In this document: positions 1 to 10,455 of the stretch, piece by piece
Position numbering within the stretch: position 1 is the stretch's first letter
Layout of the letters: each line of letters starts with the position of its first letter
NCBI RefSeq assembly: GCF_014489535.1
Contig: NZ_CP060783.1
Location: forward strand, 1,426,001-1,490,000
Direction of reading: 5' to 3'
Length of the DNA stretch: 64,000 nt
From: Diaphorobacter aerolatus
GTDB lineage: Bacteria; Pseudomonadota; Gammaproteobacteria; Burkholderiales; Burkholderiaceae_C
The notes under the pieces: model-generated
Database searches by the model: none
Told to the model about the DNA's origin: nothing
Seen by the model: the letters and a program-made list of their open reading frames with translations, nothing else
Translations under genes and position numbers: made by a program

Positions 1-1
1 G

Positions 2-85
2 GTCACGCACTCCGAGAATGCCGCTGCGCGCGCCGATCGCATGCTGCGGCTCACGGCCACCGGAATGCGGCAGCAGCGGCCATGA
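2..85 (+). CDS. ABC transporter ATP-binding protein, C-terminal end (partial)
   Basis: Only the last 27 codons are in the window; the gene starts upstream. The frame opens with VTHS followed by AAARADRMLRL, which matches the H-loop (switch) and following helix of LolD/MacB-type ATPases that power FtsX-type permeases. The stop overlaps the ATG of the permease gene (ATGA), so the two are translationally coupled. Inference: it energises the permease encoded next. The Walker motifs are outside the window, so the family call rests on the tail and the neighbour. Confidence 0.75.
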   Translation, partial: VTHSENAAARADRMLRLTATGMRQQRP

Positions 86-2664
86 TCACGGCGCTGCTTC
101 GCACCGTCGTCTGGCAGAACGTTCGCCACCATCCGTGGCGCACCTTGGCGGCGGTGGTTGCGGTGATGCTGGGCGTCGCGCTCGGGCTGTCGGTGCAGTT
201 GATCAACGCCTCGGCACTCACCGAATTCTCGCGCGCCGTGCGCAGCGTGCAAGGGCAACCCGATCTCGAACTGAGCGCAGCGCACGGCAGCCTGCCCGAG
301 TCACTGTATGGCGTGGTTGCCACGCAGCCCTCCGTCGCGCTCGCCAGCCCCTGGCTCGATATTTCGGCGCTTGCCCGACGGGTTGATCGAGCGCCGAATG
401 AAAACGTCGCATTGCGCGTGCTCGGCACCGACACGCTGAGCGTCGCCGCCATGGCTCCTGCGCTCACACCGCGCGCGGCCGAGGGTGCGGACCGGCTCGC
501 CATCGTCGCGCCCGACACGGTGTTTCTCAATGTCGCCGCGCTCAAGGCCCTCGACATAGCCGACGCCGAATTGCCGCGCGCATACCTGCACCTGCAAAGC
601 GGCGCTACACAGCGGCGCGTGCAGATCGCGGGCACGATTGCCGCGCCCGGCGCGCCCACCGCCGTCATGGACATCGGCGCGGCGCAGGATTTCTTCGCGC
701 GCGCGGGCGAGCTGAGCCGCATCGATCTGCAGTTGCGCGAGGGCCTTGATCTCGCGAAGCTGCGGCGTGATTGGCAGTCGCTGCCAGGCTGGCCCGGCAA
801 TGTCTTGATCAGTGCTCCGGGCGACACCAACGAGCGCGTGGGCAACCTCTCGCGCGCCTATCGCGTGAACCTCACGGTGCTCGCGCTCGTGGCGCTGTTC
901 ACGGGTGCGTTCCTGGTCTACTCTGTGCTGGCCCTGGGCGTCGCGCAGCGCGCGCCGCAACTCGCGCTGATCGCGGTGCTCGGCGTGACGCCGCAGCAGC
1001 GGCGCGTGCTGGTGCTGGCCGAAGCGGGCCTGATCGGCGTGATCGGAAGCGTGCTGGGCGTGGCGTTGGGTGCGGCGCTGGCGGCGCTCGCGCTCAGGCT
1101 GCTCGGAGGCGATCTGGGCGGCGGCTATTTCGCCGGCGTGCAGCCGCAGCTGCAATGGAGCGGCGCCACGGCCTGCATCTATGGCCTGCTCGGCGTGATG
1201 GCGGCGCTCGTTGGCGGCTGGTGGCCCGCGCGCCAGGCCTTGGCGCTGCCGCCCGCGCAAACGCTCAAGGGCCTGGGTGCCATGACGCGCGCGCCGCACA
1301 AACCCTGGCTGGGTCTTGCGCTGCTCGTCGCGAGCGCGGCGCTCGCGAGCGTGCCACCGGTTCAGGGCATTCCGGTCGCCGCCTATGTGGCCGTGGGCCT
1401 GCTGCTGATCGGCGGCATCGCCCTGTTGCCATGGATTGTTCAGGGACTGCTGCGGCTCGCGCTGCCACTCGCGCGCACGCGTGTGCTGCCTTTGTTGACC
1501 GCCGAGCGCGCGCACCGCATGCGCGGCGTTGCCGCCGTGGCGGTGGGCGGTGTCGTCGCGAGCCTGAGTCTTGCGGTTGCGCTCACGGCCATGGTCAGCA
1601 GCTTTCGCGCGTCGGTCAGTCAATGGCTGGAAACCGTGGTGCCCGCACCCCTGTATGTGCGGGCCGCTGGTTTGCCATCGGGCGACGACGCCGCGATCTT
1701 CTCGTCCGCCCAGATACGCGCCATCTCCCGACTCGGGGACGTCGAGCGTCTACAGGCCCAACGCGTGAGCAGCCTGCGCCTGAGCGCGACGCAGGCGCCG
1801 CTCACGCTGATTGCCAAACCGATTGCCGGCTCACGCGTCGAAGCGGCGCTTCCTCTGGTGAGCGCGCCACTCGAAGCTCGGTCGGGGACGATCCCGGTCT
1901 ATGTCAGCGAGGCCGTTCAGGCACTCTACGGAGTGCATGTGGGCGACGAATGGCCCGAGCTGTCGCGCGCGCTGCAACCCCAGGCAGGCAGCGCGGACCC
2001 GCAGGCTTCGACCCGCTTTTTCGTCGCGGGCATCTGGCGCGATTACGTCAGGCAGTTTGGTGCCGTCGTGATCGACGCCGCCGACTACGCACGCATCACG
2101 GGTGACGCGCGCACCAGCGATCTCGCGATCTGGCCCGGTGCGAACACGGACCCGGTTTCCCTTCAACGGCAGATCGGCGAGGCCGTGCCCGGCAGCGCGC
2201 TCGACTTCACCACGTCGGGCGCGATTCGCGCGCGTTCCCTCGCCATCTTTGACCGCACGTTTGCGGTGACCTACTGGTTGCAGATCGTCGCCATCGCCAT
2301 CGGACTGTTCGGGGTCGCGGCCAGCTTCAGCGCGCAAGTGCTCGCGCGGCGCAAGGAGTTCGGACTGCTTGCGCACTTGGGCCTCACGCGCGCCCAGATT
2401 CTTGGCGTGGTCGCGGGCGAAGGCGCGGCATGGACGAGCATCGGCGCCATTGCGGGAACCACGCTCGGCATTGCGGTGTCGGCGGTGCTCATCTTCGTCG
2501 TGAATCCCCAGAGTTTTCACTGGACCATGGACCTGCACCTGCCATGGCCGCGCCTCGCGCTACTGGCCCTTGCGCTCATTGCTGCGGGCACGCTCACGGC
2601 CTGGATCGCGGGTCGCGCGGCGGCAGGAAAATCCGCCGTTCTGGCCGTCAAGGAAGACTGGTAA
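82..2664 (+). CDS. FtsX-like ABC transporter permease
   Basis: An 860-residue inner-membrane protein of the FtsX/MacB permease class. It has an N-terminal membrane anchor (about residues 18-38), a periplasmic region, a cluster of helices at about 265-455 and 480-505, a second extracytoplasmic region, and a last trio of helices after about 735. This duplicated layout resembles YbbP- and AttFG-type permeases that move lipids or lipoproteins rather than soluble nutrients. The first ATG is fixed by the ATGA overlap with the ATPase gene. The AttH-like gene about 1.1 kb downstream supports an Att-type export system. Substrate unknown. Confidence 0.85.
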   Translation: MITALLRTVVWQNVRHHPWRTLAAVVAVMLGVALGLSVQLINASALTEFSRAVRSVQGQPDLELSAAHGSLPESLYGVVATQPSVALASPWLDISALARRVDRAPNENVALRVLGTDTLSVAAMAPALTPRAAEGADRLAIVAPDTVFLNVAALKALDIADAELPRAYLHLQSGATQRRVQIAGTIAAPGAPTAVMDIGAAQDFFARAGELSRIDLQLREGLDLAKLRRDWQSLPGWPGNVLISAPGDTNERVGNLSRAYRVNLTVLALVALFTGAFLVYSVLALGVAQRAPQLALIAVLGVTPQQRRVLVLAEAGLIGVIGSVLGVALGAALAALALRLLGGDLGGGYFAGVQPQLQWSGATACIYGLLGVMAALVGGWWPARQALALPPAQTLKGLGAMTRAPHKPWLGLALLVASAALASVPPVQGIPVAAYVAVGLLLIGGIALLPWIVQGLLRLALPLARTRVLPLLTAERAHRMRGVAAVAVGGVVASLSLAVALTAMVSSFRASVSQWLETVVPAPLYVRAAGLPSGDDAAIFSSAQIRAISRLGDVERLQAQRVSSLRLSATQAPLTLIAKPIAGSRVEAALPLVSAPLEARSGTIPVYVSEAVQALYGVHVGDEWPELSRALQPQAGSADPQASTRFFVAGIWRDYVRQFGAVVIDAADYARITGDARTSDLAIWPGANTDPVSLQRQIGEAVPGSALDFTTSGAIRARSLAIFDRTFAVTYWLQIVAIAIGLFGVAASFSAQVLARRKEFGLLAHLGLTRAQILGVVAGEGAAWTSIGAIAGTTLGIAVSAVLIFVVNPQSFHWTMDLHLPWPRLALLALALIAAGTLTAWIAGRAAAGKSAVLAVKEDW

Positions 2665-2703
2665 ATTCGCGAACCTGCCTCACCGCTGCCACAATCACCG
2701 GCC

Positions 2704-3783
2704 ATGGAACACCGCAACCCACCCCTTTCCTGCACTCCCTCGGACTGGCTGCACAACGCCATCGCGCGCATCGAAGCCGATTACCAGCGCAGCGCCGACA
2801 CGCACATGATTCCGCTGCCGATGCCGGCGTTTGCCGGGCACGGCATCGACCTGTATCTCAAGGACGAATCGACGCACCCGAGCGGCAGCCTCAAGCACCG
2901 GCTGGCGCGTTCGCTGTTTCTGTATGCCCTGTGCAATGGCTGGCTGCACGAGCATTCGACCGTGGTGGAAGCATCGAGCGGCTCGACCGCCGTGAGCGAG
3001 GCCTATTTCGCGCGCCTGCTCGGGCTGCCTTTCGTCGCGGTGATGCCGCGCAGCACCTCTGCCGAGAAGATTGCGTTGATCGAGTTCTATGGCGGACGCT
3101 GCCATTTCGTGGATTCCGCGGGCGAGGTCTACGATGCGGCGCGCACGGTGGCGAGCGAGACCGGCGGCCACTACATGGACCAGTTCACCTATGCCGAGCG
3201 CGCCACCGACTGGCGCGGCAACAACAATATCGCCGAGAGCATGTTCTCGCAGATGCAGCGCGAGCGCCATCCCGTGCCGCGTTGGATCGTCGTGGGCGCA
3301 GGCACCGGCGGCACGAGCGCGACCATCGGCCGGTACGTGCGCTTTCAACGCCATGCCACCGAACTCTGCGTGGCCGATCCAGCGGGCTCGGTGTTTGCGG
3401 CATACCACCGCACGGGCGACAAGACGCTGACCGCACCCGGTTCGCGCATCGAGGGCATTGGCCGTCCACGCGTGGAGCCGAGCTTCATCCGCACGCTGGT
3501 CGATCGCATGGAAGAAGTGAAGGATGTGGACTCCATCGCCGCAATGCGCGGGCTCAGCGCAATGCTCGGGCGACGCGTGGGGCCATCGACCGGCACGAAT
3601 TTCGTCGCCATGCTGCGGCTTGCGAGCGAAATGCGCGATGCGGGTCAGCAGGGCTCGATTCTCTCGCTGCTGTGCGACGCGGGAGAACGCTATCTGCCCA
3701 CGTATTTCAACGACGACTGGGTGCGCGAGTGCATGGGTGAATGCGATTCGGCAGGCCAGCGTCTCGACGCCCTGATGGCGTGA
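2704..3783 (+). CDS. PLP-dependent cysteine synthase family protein
   Basis: A 359-residue fold-type II PLP enzyme. The Schiff-base lysine is probably K64 in GSLKHR, followed by a substrate loop with EASSGSTA (about 89-96) and a phosphate-binding [10 protein letters not shown] loop. The family includes O-acetylserine sulfhydrylases, cystathionine beta-synthases and cysteine desulfhydrases of the Cds1 type. The long N-terminus and the GSLKHR rather than SVKDR lysine motif put it nearer the Cds1-like branch, so cysteine breakdown or H2S release is as likely as synthesis. It lies 39 bp after the permease gene and 12 bp before the AttH-like gene, in one transcription unit. Confidence 0.8.
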   Translation: MEHRNPPLSCTPSDWLHNAIARIEADYQRSADTHMIPLPMPAFAGHGIDLYLKDESTHPSGSLKHRLARSLFLYALCNGWLHEHSTVVEASSGSTAVSEAYFARLLGLPFVAVMPRSTSAEKIALIEFYGGRCHFVDSAGEVYDAARTVASETGGHYMDQFTYAERATDWRGNNNIAESMFSQMQRERHPVPRWIVVGAGTGGTSATIGRYVRFQRHATELCVADPAGSVFAAYHRTGDKTLTAPGSRIEGIGRPRVEPSFIRTLVDRMEEVKDVDSIAAMRGLSAMLGRRVGPSTGTNFVAMLRLASEMRDAGQQGSILSLLCDAGERYLPTYFNDDWVRECMGECDSAGQRLDALMA

Positions 3784-3795
3784 TGGCCTGAACCC

Positions 3796-4974
3796 GTGCG
3801 GCCCGCAGCAAGCCTCGCCCTGAGCCGCCGCGACTGGATGGCGTTTGCCGCACGCGTGCTCGGGGCCGCTGCGATGCCCTTGTTGGCGGTCGCGCCCGCG
3901 CTGGCCCTGGCCCCAAGGCGGCTGGAATTCCCGCGCGACCACGGCAGCCACCCGGAGCTGCAGACCGAGTGGTGGTACATCACGGGCCATGCGCGTAGCG
4001 GTGCAGGCGCAAAAGAAGAGGCAGCGCGGGAGTTCGGATTTCAGGTCACGTTCTTTCGTTCGCGGGTCGCGGCGACGCAGCAGATGCGCTCCGGATTCGC
4101 CGCGCGCCAGCTCATTTTCGCGCACGCTGCCGTCACCGATCTCACGGGGCGCAAGCAGTACCACGACCAGCGCATCGCGCGCGCGGGCTTCGGCATCGCG
4201 CAGGCATCGGAGAGCGACTGCGATGTCCGGCTGCGCGACTGGACGCTGGCGCGATCCACGCCCGCCACCCAACAGGACGCCGCGGCGCACAGCGTCTTCA
4301 CGACCGCCATCCGCGCGCGCGAATTTGAACTGAACCTGACGCTGGCCGGCACCCAGCCGCTGCTGCTCCAAGGCGCTCAAGGTCTTTCCCGCAAGGGACC
4401 CGATGCCGATCAGGCGAGCTACTACTACAGCGTGCCGCAGCTTTCGGTGGGCGGCGACATCGTGGTCGGGGGCGTGCGTCACCGCATCGACGCGCGCCAC
4501 GACGATCCGCGCATCAACCGTGCGTGGATGGACCATGAATGGAGCGAGGCGCTGATGCACCCCGAGGCCGTTGGCTGGGACTGGATCGGCATGAACCTGT
4601 TCGATGGCTCGGCGCTCACCGCGTTCCGGCTGCGCCGCGCCGATGGCAGTGCGCTGTGGGCCGGTGGTTCATGGCGCGGACCGGACGCGGGCACGCCGCG
4701 CAGCTTCGGCGCGAGCGAAGTCCGGTTCGAGCCACAGCGCCATTGGCAGAGCCCGCGCGACAAGGCGCGCTACCCGGTCGAATGGCAGGTTGCCACGCCG
4801 GTCGGCCGCTTCAAGGTGAGTGCCCTGCTCGACGACCAGGAACTCGACAGCACGGGCTCGACCGGCGCCGTGTACTGGGAAGGCCTCTGCGATCTGCTGG
4901 ACGGTGCTGGCCAGCGGGTCGGTCGCGGTTACCTGGAGATGACGGGCTATGCAGGCGGCATCCGTCTGAACTAG
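3796..4974 (+). CDS. AttH/CrtC-type lipocalin-like exported protein
   Basis: 392 residues, GTG start. The N-terminus has a twin-arginine-like stretch (SRRDWM at about 14-19), a hydrophobic segment and a likely cleavage after ALA. The mature protein begins with the typical HPELQTEWWYITGHA region of the AttH / carotenoid 1,2-hydratase-like lipocalin family and keeps later motifs such as DHEWSE and GWDWIGMNLFDG. In AttEFGH-type loci this protein accompanies an ABC ATPase and FtsX permeases, as here. No carotenoid genes are nearby, so a hydratase role is unlikely. Inference: periplasmic partner handling a lipophilic ligand. Confidence 0.8.
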   Translation: MRPAASLALSRRDWMAFAARVLGAAAMPLLAVAPALALAPRRLEFPRDHGSHPELQTEWWYITGHARSGAGAKEEAAREFGFQVTFFRSRVAATQQMRSGFAARQLIFAHAAVTDLTGRKQYHDQRIARAGFGIAQASESDCDVRLRDWTLARSTPATQQDAAAHSVFTTAIRAREFELNLTLAGTQPLLLQGAQGLSRKGPDADQASYYYSVPQLSVGGDIVVGGVRHRIDARHDDPRINRAWMDHEWSEALMHPEAVGWDWIGMNLFDGSALTAFRLRRADGSALWAGGSWRGPDAGTPRSFGASEVRFEPQRHWQSPRDKARYPVEWQVATPVGRFKVSALLDDQELDSTGSTGAVYWEGLCDLLDGAGQRVGRGYLEMTGYAGGIRLN

Positions 4975-5149
4975 GGCCGCGCGTGGCCAGCGCTTCACCC
5001 CTCTTTTGAGGACATTCCATAGCCGTAACCAATTTGAAAAGTTGTAGCGATAGAATTGCAACCTGCTTGTCTTCCTACCGTCGGCAGGTTTCGCCCTCAA
5101 CGCACAGCGTGCACACACCGAAGCCCGTCTTCGAAAGCCAGTCAGTCCC

Positions 5150-7081
<1,932 letters not shown>

Positions 7082-7095
7082 GGCCGCTTGCCTAA

Positions 7096-7128
7096 TGGCG
7101 ATGCGGTGGCGATGCGGTGGCGATGCGG
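7096..7128. repeat. Three tandem copies of an 11-bp unit
   Basis: The unit TGGCGATGCGG is repeated three times without change just after the hybrid-kinase stop codon. Each copy is 11 bp, about one helical turn. It lies in a 117-bp convergent gap next to a terminator. Confidence 0.9.
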
Positions 7129-7133
7129 TGCCT

Positions 7134-7176
7134 GAAAAAAAGATCCGGAGCCCATCGGTTCAACGGGCTCCGGATC
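7134..7176 (-). terminator. Rho-independent terminator of the liv operon
   Basis: A perfect 12-bp inverted repeat (GATCCGGAGCCC / GGGCTCCGGATC) with an 11-nt loop, followed on the minus strand by a run of seven Ts. It lies 23 bp past the livM stop. Confidence 0.9.
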
Positions 7177-7198
7177 GTGCACACACCTCGGTCTCTCT

Positions 7199-8197
7199 TC
7201 AGTGCGCCTTCCCGCCCGAGCGGCGACGATCCAGCCAGGCGATCAGCTCGCCCATCAATCCCTTGCGGAATGCGAGCACGCAGACCACGAAGATCAGGCC
7301 GGTGACGATGGTGACCGACTCACCGAGCGTGTTGAACCAGTCGATGCCGGTCGTGCGCGCGAGGAACGAACCGAAGTCGCCGATCTTGTTTTCGAGCATC
7401 ACCACCACGGCCGAACCGACAATCGGGCCGGACAGCGTGCCGAGGCCCCCCACGAGCGTCATCAGCACGACGTGACCCGAGGAGGTCCAGTGCACGTCGG
7501 AGAGCGTGGCAAAGCCCAGCACCAGCGTCTTGAGCGAACCCGCGAGACCCGCGATGGCAGCCGAGATCACGAACGCCAGCAGCTTGAAGCGGTTGGTGTC
7601 GTAGCCCAGCGAAATCGCGCGCGGTTCGTTCTCCTTGATGCCCTTGAGCACCTGCCCGAACGGCGAGTGGATCGTGCGCACGATCACGAGGAACGCGAGC
7701 ACCACGACGACCAGACACACGTAGTACATGGTCAGGTCGCTTTGCAGATCGATCAGGCCGAACAGCTTGCCGCGTGGCACGCCCTGCAGGCCGTCTTCGC
7801 CGCCGGTGAATGGCAGTTGCAGGCAGGCGAAGTACAGCATCTGCGCGAGCGCCAGCGTGATCATCGTCGCGTAGATGCCTTGGCGGCGAATCGCGAAAAA
7901 GCCCATCACCAGTCCGAGCACGGCACCGGTGACCAGGCCGAGCAGCAGACCGATTTCAGGTGTCACGCCCCAGACCTTGATGGACTGGCCCGTGATGTAG
8001 GCCGCGCCGCCCAGAAACGCCGCGTGGCCGAACGACAGCAGGCCGGTGTAGCCGAGCAGCAGATTGAAGGCAGAGGCAAACAACGCGAACGTCATCAGCT
8101 TCATGACGAACACCGGATAGGCACCGGCAAACGGGGCAATGATCAGGCCGAGCAAAAGAAGGCCATAACCGATCGGAGCAAATTTCTTCGTATTCAT
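7199..8197 (-). CDS. livM: Branched-chain amino acid ABC transporter permease LivM
   Basis: 332 residues with about eight to ten membrane helices, starting near residue 10. It carries the LivM signature region (LLGYTGLLSFGHAAFLGGAAY) and the EAA-like loop near GSLKTLVLGF. It forms the membrane channel with LivH, powered by LivG and LivF. It is last in the minus-strand operon, 15 bp after livH, and a strong terminator follows. The C-terminus is short and charged, as usual for the family. The real substrate may be an amino acid, an amide or urea; the family does not resolve this. Confidence 0.9.
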   Translation of the reverse strand: MNTKKFAPIGYGLLLLGLIIAPFAGAYPVFVMKLMTFALFASAFNLLLGYTGLLSFGHAAFLGGAAYITGQSIKVWGVTPEIGLLLGLVTGAVLGLVMGFFAIRRQGIYATMITLALAQMLYFACLQLPFTGGEDGLQGVPRGKLFGLIDLQSDLTMYYVCLVVVVLAFLVIVRTIHSPFGQVLKGIKENEPRAISLGYDTNRFKLLAFVISAAIAGLAGSLKTLVLGFATLSDVHWTSSGHVVLMTLVGGLGTLSGPIVGSAVVVMLENKIGDFGSFLARTTGIDWFNTLGESVTIVTGLIFVVCVLAFRKGLMGELIAWLDRRRSGGKAH

Positions 8198-8212
8198 GTG
8201 ACAGTGCCCCTC

Positions 8213-9097
8213 TTATTTCTCTTTGCCGAACAGGCCGGCGGGGCGGATGAGCAGAACGATGGCCATGATGACGAACACCACGGTGGACGAGGCTTCCGGA
8301 TAGAACACCTTGGTGAGCCCTTCGATCACACCGAGACCGAGACCCGTGAGGATGGAGCCCATGATCGAGCCCATGCCACCGATCACGACCACGGCGAACA
8401 CCACGATGATGAGGTTCTGCCCCATGAGCGGAGTCACCTGATACACCGGCGCGGCGAGCACCCCGGCAAACGCGGCGAGCGCGGCGCCAAACGCGTAGGT
8501 CAACGTGATCATCACCGGCACGTTGACGCCAAAGGCCTCAACGAGTCGCGGATTTTCCGTGCCGGCACGCAGGTAGGCGCCGAGCTTGGTCTTCTCGATC
8601 ACATACCAGGTCGCAAGGCACACGATGATCGACGCCACCACCACCCAGGCGCGGTAGTTGGGCAGCATCATGAAGCCAAGATTGGTGGCGCCTTCAAGCA
8701 GTTCGGGCGTGTCGTAGCCGAGGCCCGACACACCGTAGATCGAACGGAACACGCCTTCGATGATCAGCGTGAGTCCGAGCGTGAGCAGCAGTCCGTAGAG
8801 GTGATCGAGCTTGTAGATCCAGCGCAGCATCGTGCGCTCGATCACCACGCCTAGCAACCCGACAATCAGCGGAGCCACAATCAGCATCACCCAGTAGTTG
8901 ATGCCGAAGTAGTTCATGGCCATCCAGGTGAGCAGCGCCCCAAGCATGAACAGCGCGCCGTGCGCGAAGTTGATCACGTTGAGCAGGCCGAAGATCACGG
9001 CCAGACCCAGACTGAGGATCGCATAGAACGAGCCATTGACCAGCCCCAGAAGGAGCTGGCTCAGCATGGCTGGTAGAGAAACACCAAAGATTTCCAT
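8213..9097 (-). CDS. livH: Branched-chain amino acid ABC transporter permease LivH
   Basis: 294 residues, with the LivH start region LLLGLVNGSFYAILSLGLAV and FGLLNVINFAHGALFMLGA. I chose the ATG of MEIFG; an in-frame TTG nine bases upstream is possible but has no better ribosome-binding site. It is the second channel subunit and is followed closely by livM. Length and hydrophobic profile are normal for the family. Confidence 0.9.
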   Translation of the reverse strand: MEIFGVSLPAMLSQLLLGLVNGSFYAILSLGLAVIFGLLNVINFAHGALFMLGALLTWMAMNYFGINYWVMLIVAPLIVGLLGVVIERTMLRWIYKLDHLYGLLLTLGLTLIIEGVFRSIYGVSGLGYDTPELLEGATNLGFMMLPNYRAWVVVASIIVCLATWYVIEKTKLGAYLRAGTENPRLVEAFGVNVPVMITLTYAFGAALAAFAGVLAAPVYQVTPLMGQNLIIVVFAVVVIGGMGSIMGSILTGLGLGVIEGLTKVFYPEASSTVVFVIMAIVLLIRPAGLFGKEK

Positions 9098-9134
9098 GGG
9101 TAGCAAAAGTTAGAGGTTCAGCCCGGCCGCCGGG

Positions 9135-10340
9135 TCACTTCCAGAGAGCGCACTTGCTCTCGGCCTTGGTTGCGAACACCTGTTCGCCCGGCAGCTTCTT
9201 GACGAGCTTGTAATAGTCCCAGGTGCCCTTCGATTCCGATGGAGCCTTCACCTGCATGAGGTACATGTCATGCACGTAGCGGCCATCGGGGCGCAGCACG
9301 CCCGAGCCGAAGAAGTCGTTCATCTTCATGCCGCGCCAGGCCTCCATCACCTTGTCGGCGTCGGTGGACTTGGCGGCCTCCACGGCCTTCAGGTAATTCA
9401 TGGTGGCCGAGTAATCGGCCGCCTGAATTTCCGTGGGGCGGCGCTGTGTCTTGGCCATGAACTTGTCGGCGAACTTGCGTGTCTCGTCGTTCAGGTCCCA
9501 GTACCAGCTCGTGGTGAATTGCAGGCCTTCGGTGGTCTTCAGGCCCAGGCTGTGGATGTCGCTGTAGAAAACCAGCAGCGCTGCGAGCTTCATCGACTTG
9601 CCGATGCCGAATTCCTTGGCAGCCTTGATCGAATTGATCGTGTCGCCACCGGCATTCGCGAGACCGAGCACCTGCGCCTTGGAGTTCTGCGCCTGTAGCA
9701 GGAACGAGGAGAAGTCCGAGGCGTTCAGCGGATGACGCACCGCGCCAAGCACGGTGCCGCCCTTGGCCTTGATGACCGCAGAGGTGTCGGCCTCGAGCGC
9801 GTGTCCGAAGGCGTAGTCCGCCGTCAGGAAGAACCAGCTCTTGCCGCCCGAATCCACCACTGCCGCACCCGTGCCCTTGGCCAGCGCCACAGTGTCGTAT
9901 GCGTAGTGAACGGTATACGGTGTGCACTGTTCGTTGGTCAGCGCCGAGGTCGCGGCGCCATTGTTGATCATCACGCGCTTCTTTTCCTGCGCGACCTTGG
10001 CGAGCGCCAGAGCCGTGCCGGAGTTCGTGCCACTGAAGATCATCGTCAGGCCCTGGGTGTCGATCCACTCACGGGCCTTGGATGCGGCGATGTCTGCCTT
10101 GTTCTGGTGATCGACGGTCATCAGCTCGATGGGCATGCCCAGCACCTTGCCGCCGAAATCATCAATCGCCATCTGGATGGCCACGCCGCCGTTCTTGCCC
10201 TCCACGTCCGCATAGAGGCTCGACATGTCGGTGATGAGACCGATCTTGACTTTCTGCTCCTGCGCGAGCGCGGCCTGCGAACACAGGCCCGCGGCTGCGA
10301 GCGTGATTGCCAATGCTGTGAACTTGCTCTTCCTCTGCAT
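9135..10340 (-). CDS. Branched-chain amino acid-type periplasmic binding protein (copy 2)
   Basis: 401 residues with a signal peptide (MQRKSKF, hydrophobic stretch, cut after ALA-QEQ) and a type I periplasmic-binding fold of the LivK/Leu-Ile-Val group. An in-frame ATG 105 bp upstream exists, but the internal ATG has an AGGAGA ribosome site about 6 nt before it and begins the signal peptide, so it is preferred. It delivers ligand to LivHM. It is very similar to the next upstream gene over the whole length, with blocks such as ITDMSSLYADVEGKNG and DTVALAKGTG shared, so the pair looks like a tandem duplication. Confidence 0.9.
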   Translation of the reverse strand: MQRKSKFTALAITLAAAGLCSQAALAQEQKVKIGLITDMSSLYADVEGKNGGVAIQMAIDDFGGKVLGMPIELMTVDHQNKADIAASKAREWIDTQGLTMIFSGTNSGTALALAKVAQEKKRVMINNGAATSALTNEQCTPYTVHYAYDTVALAKGTGAAVVDSGGKSWFFLTADYAFGHALEADTSAVIKAKGGTVLGAVRHPLNASDFSSFLLQAQNSKAQVLGLANAGGDTINSIKAAKEFGIGKSMKLAALLVFYSDIHSLGLKTTEGLQFTTSWYWDLNDETRKFADKFMAKTQRRPTEIQAADYSATMNYLKAVEAAKSTDADKVMEAWRGMKMNDFFGSGVLRPDGRYVHDMYLMQVKAPSESKGTWDYYKLVKKLPGEQVFATKAESKCALWK

Positions 10341-10455
10341 GTCGTGTCTCCTGATGGTTTTTTGAGTGAGGGGCGAAACGGGTGATGACCGACGACCGGA
10401 TGACCACGGCAAGGCGCGTGTGGCGCCCAGCCGCTTCTTCTTCATCCTGCCTTGA

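Noticed and set aside
2695..4560. A 621-codon open frame on the minus strand opposite the PLP and AttH-like genes
   Set aside because: It is antisense to two well-supported genes, has a His/Arg-rich composition typical of shadow frames in GC-rich DNA, and resembles no family.
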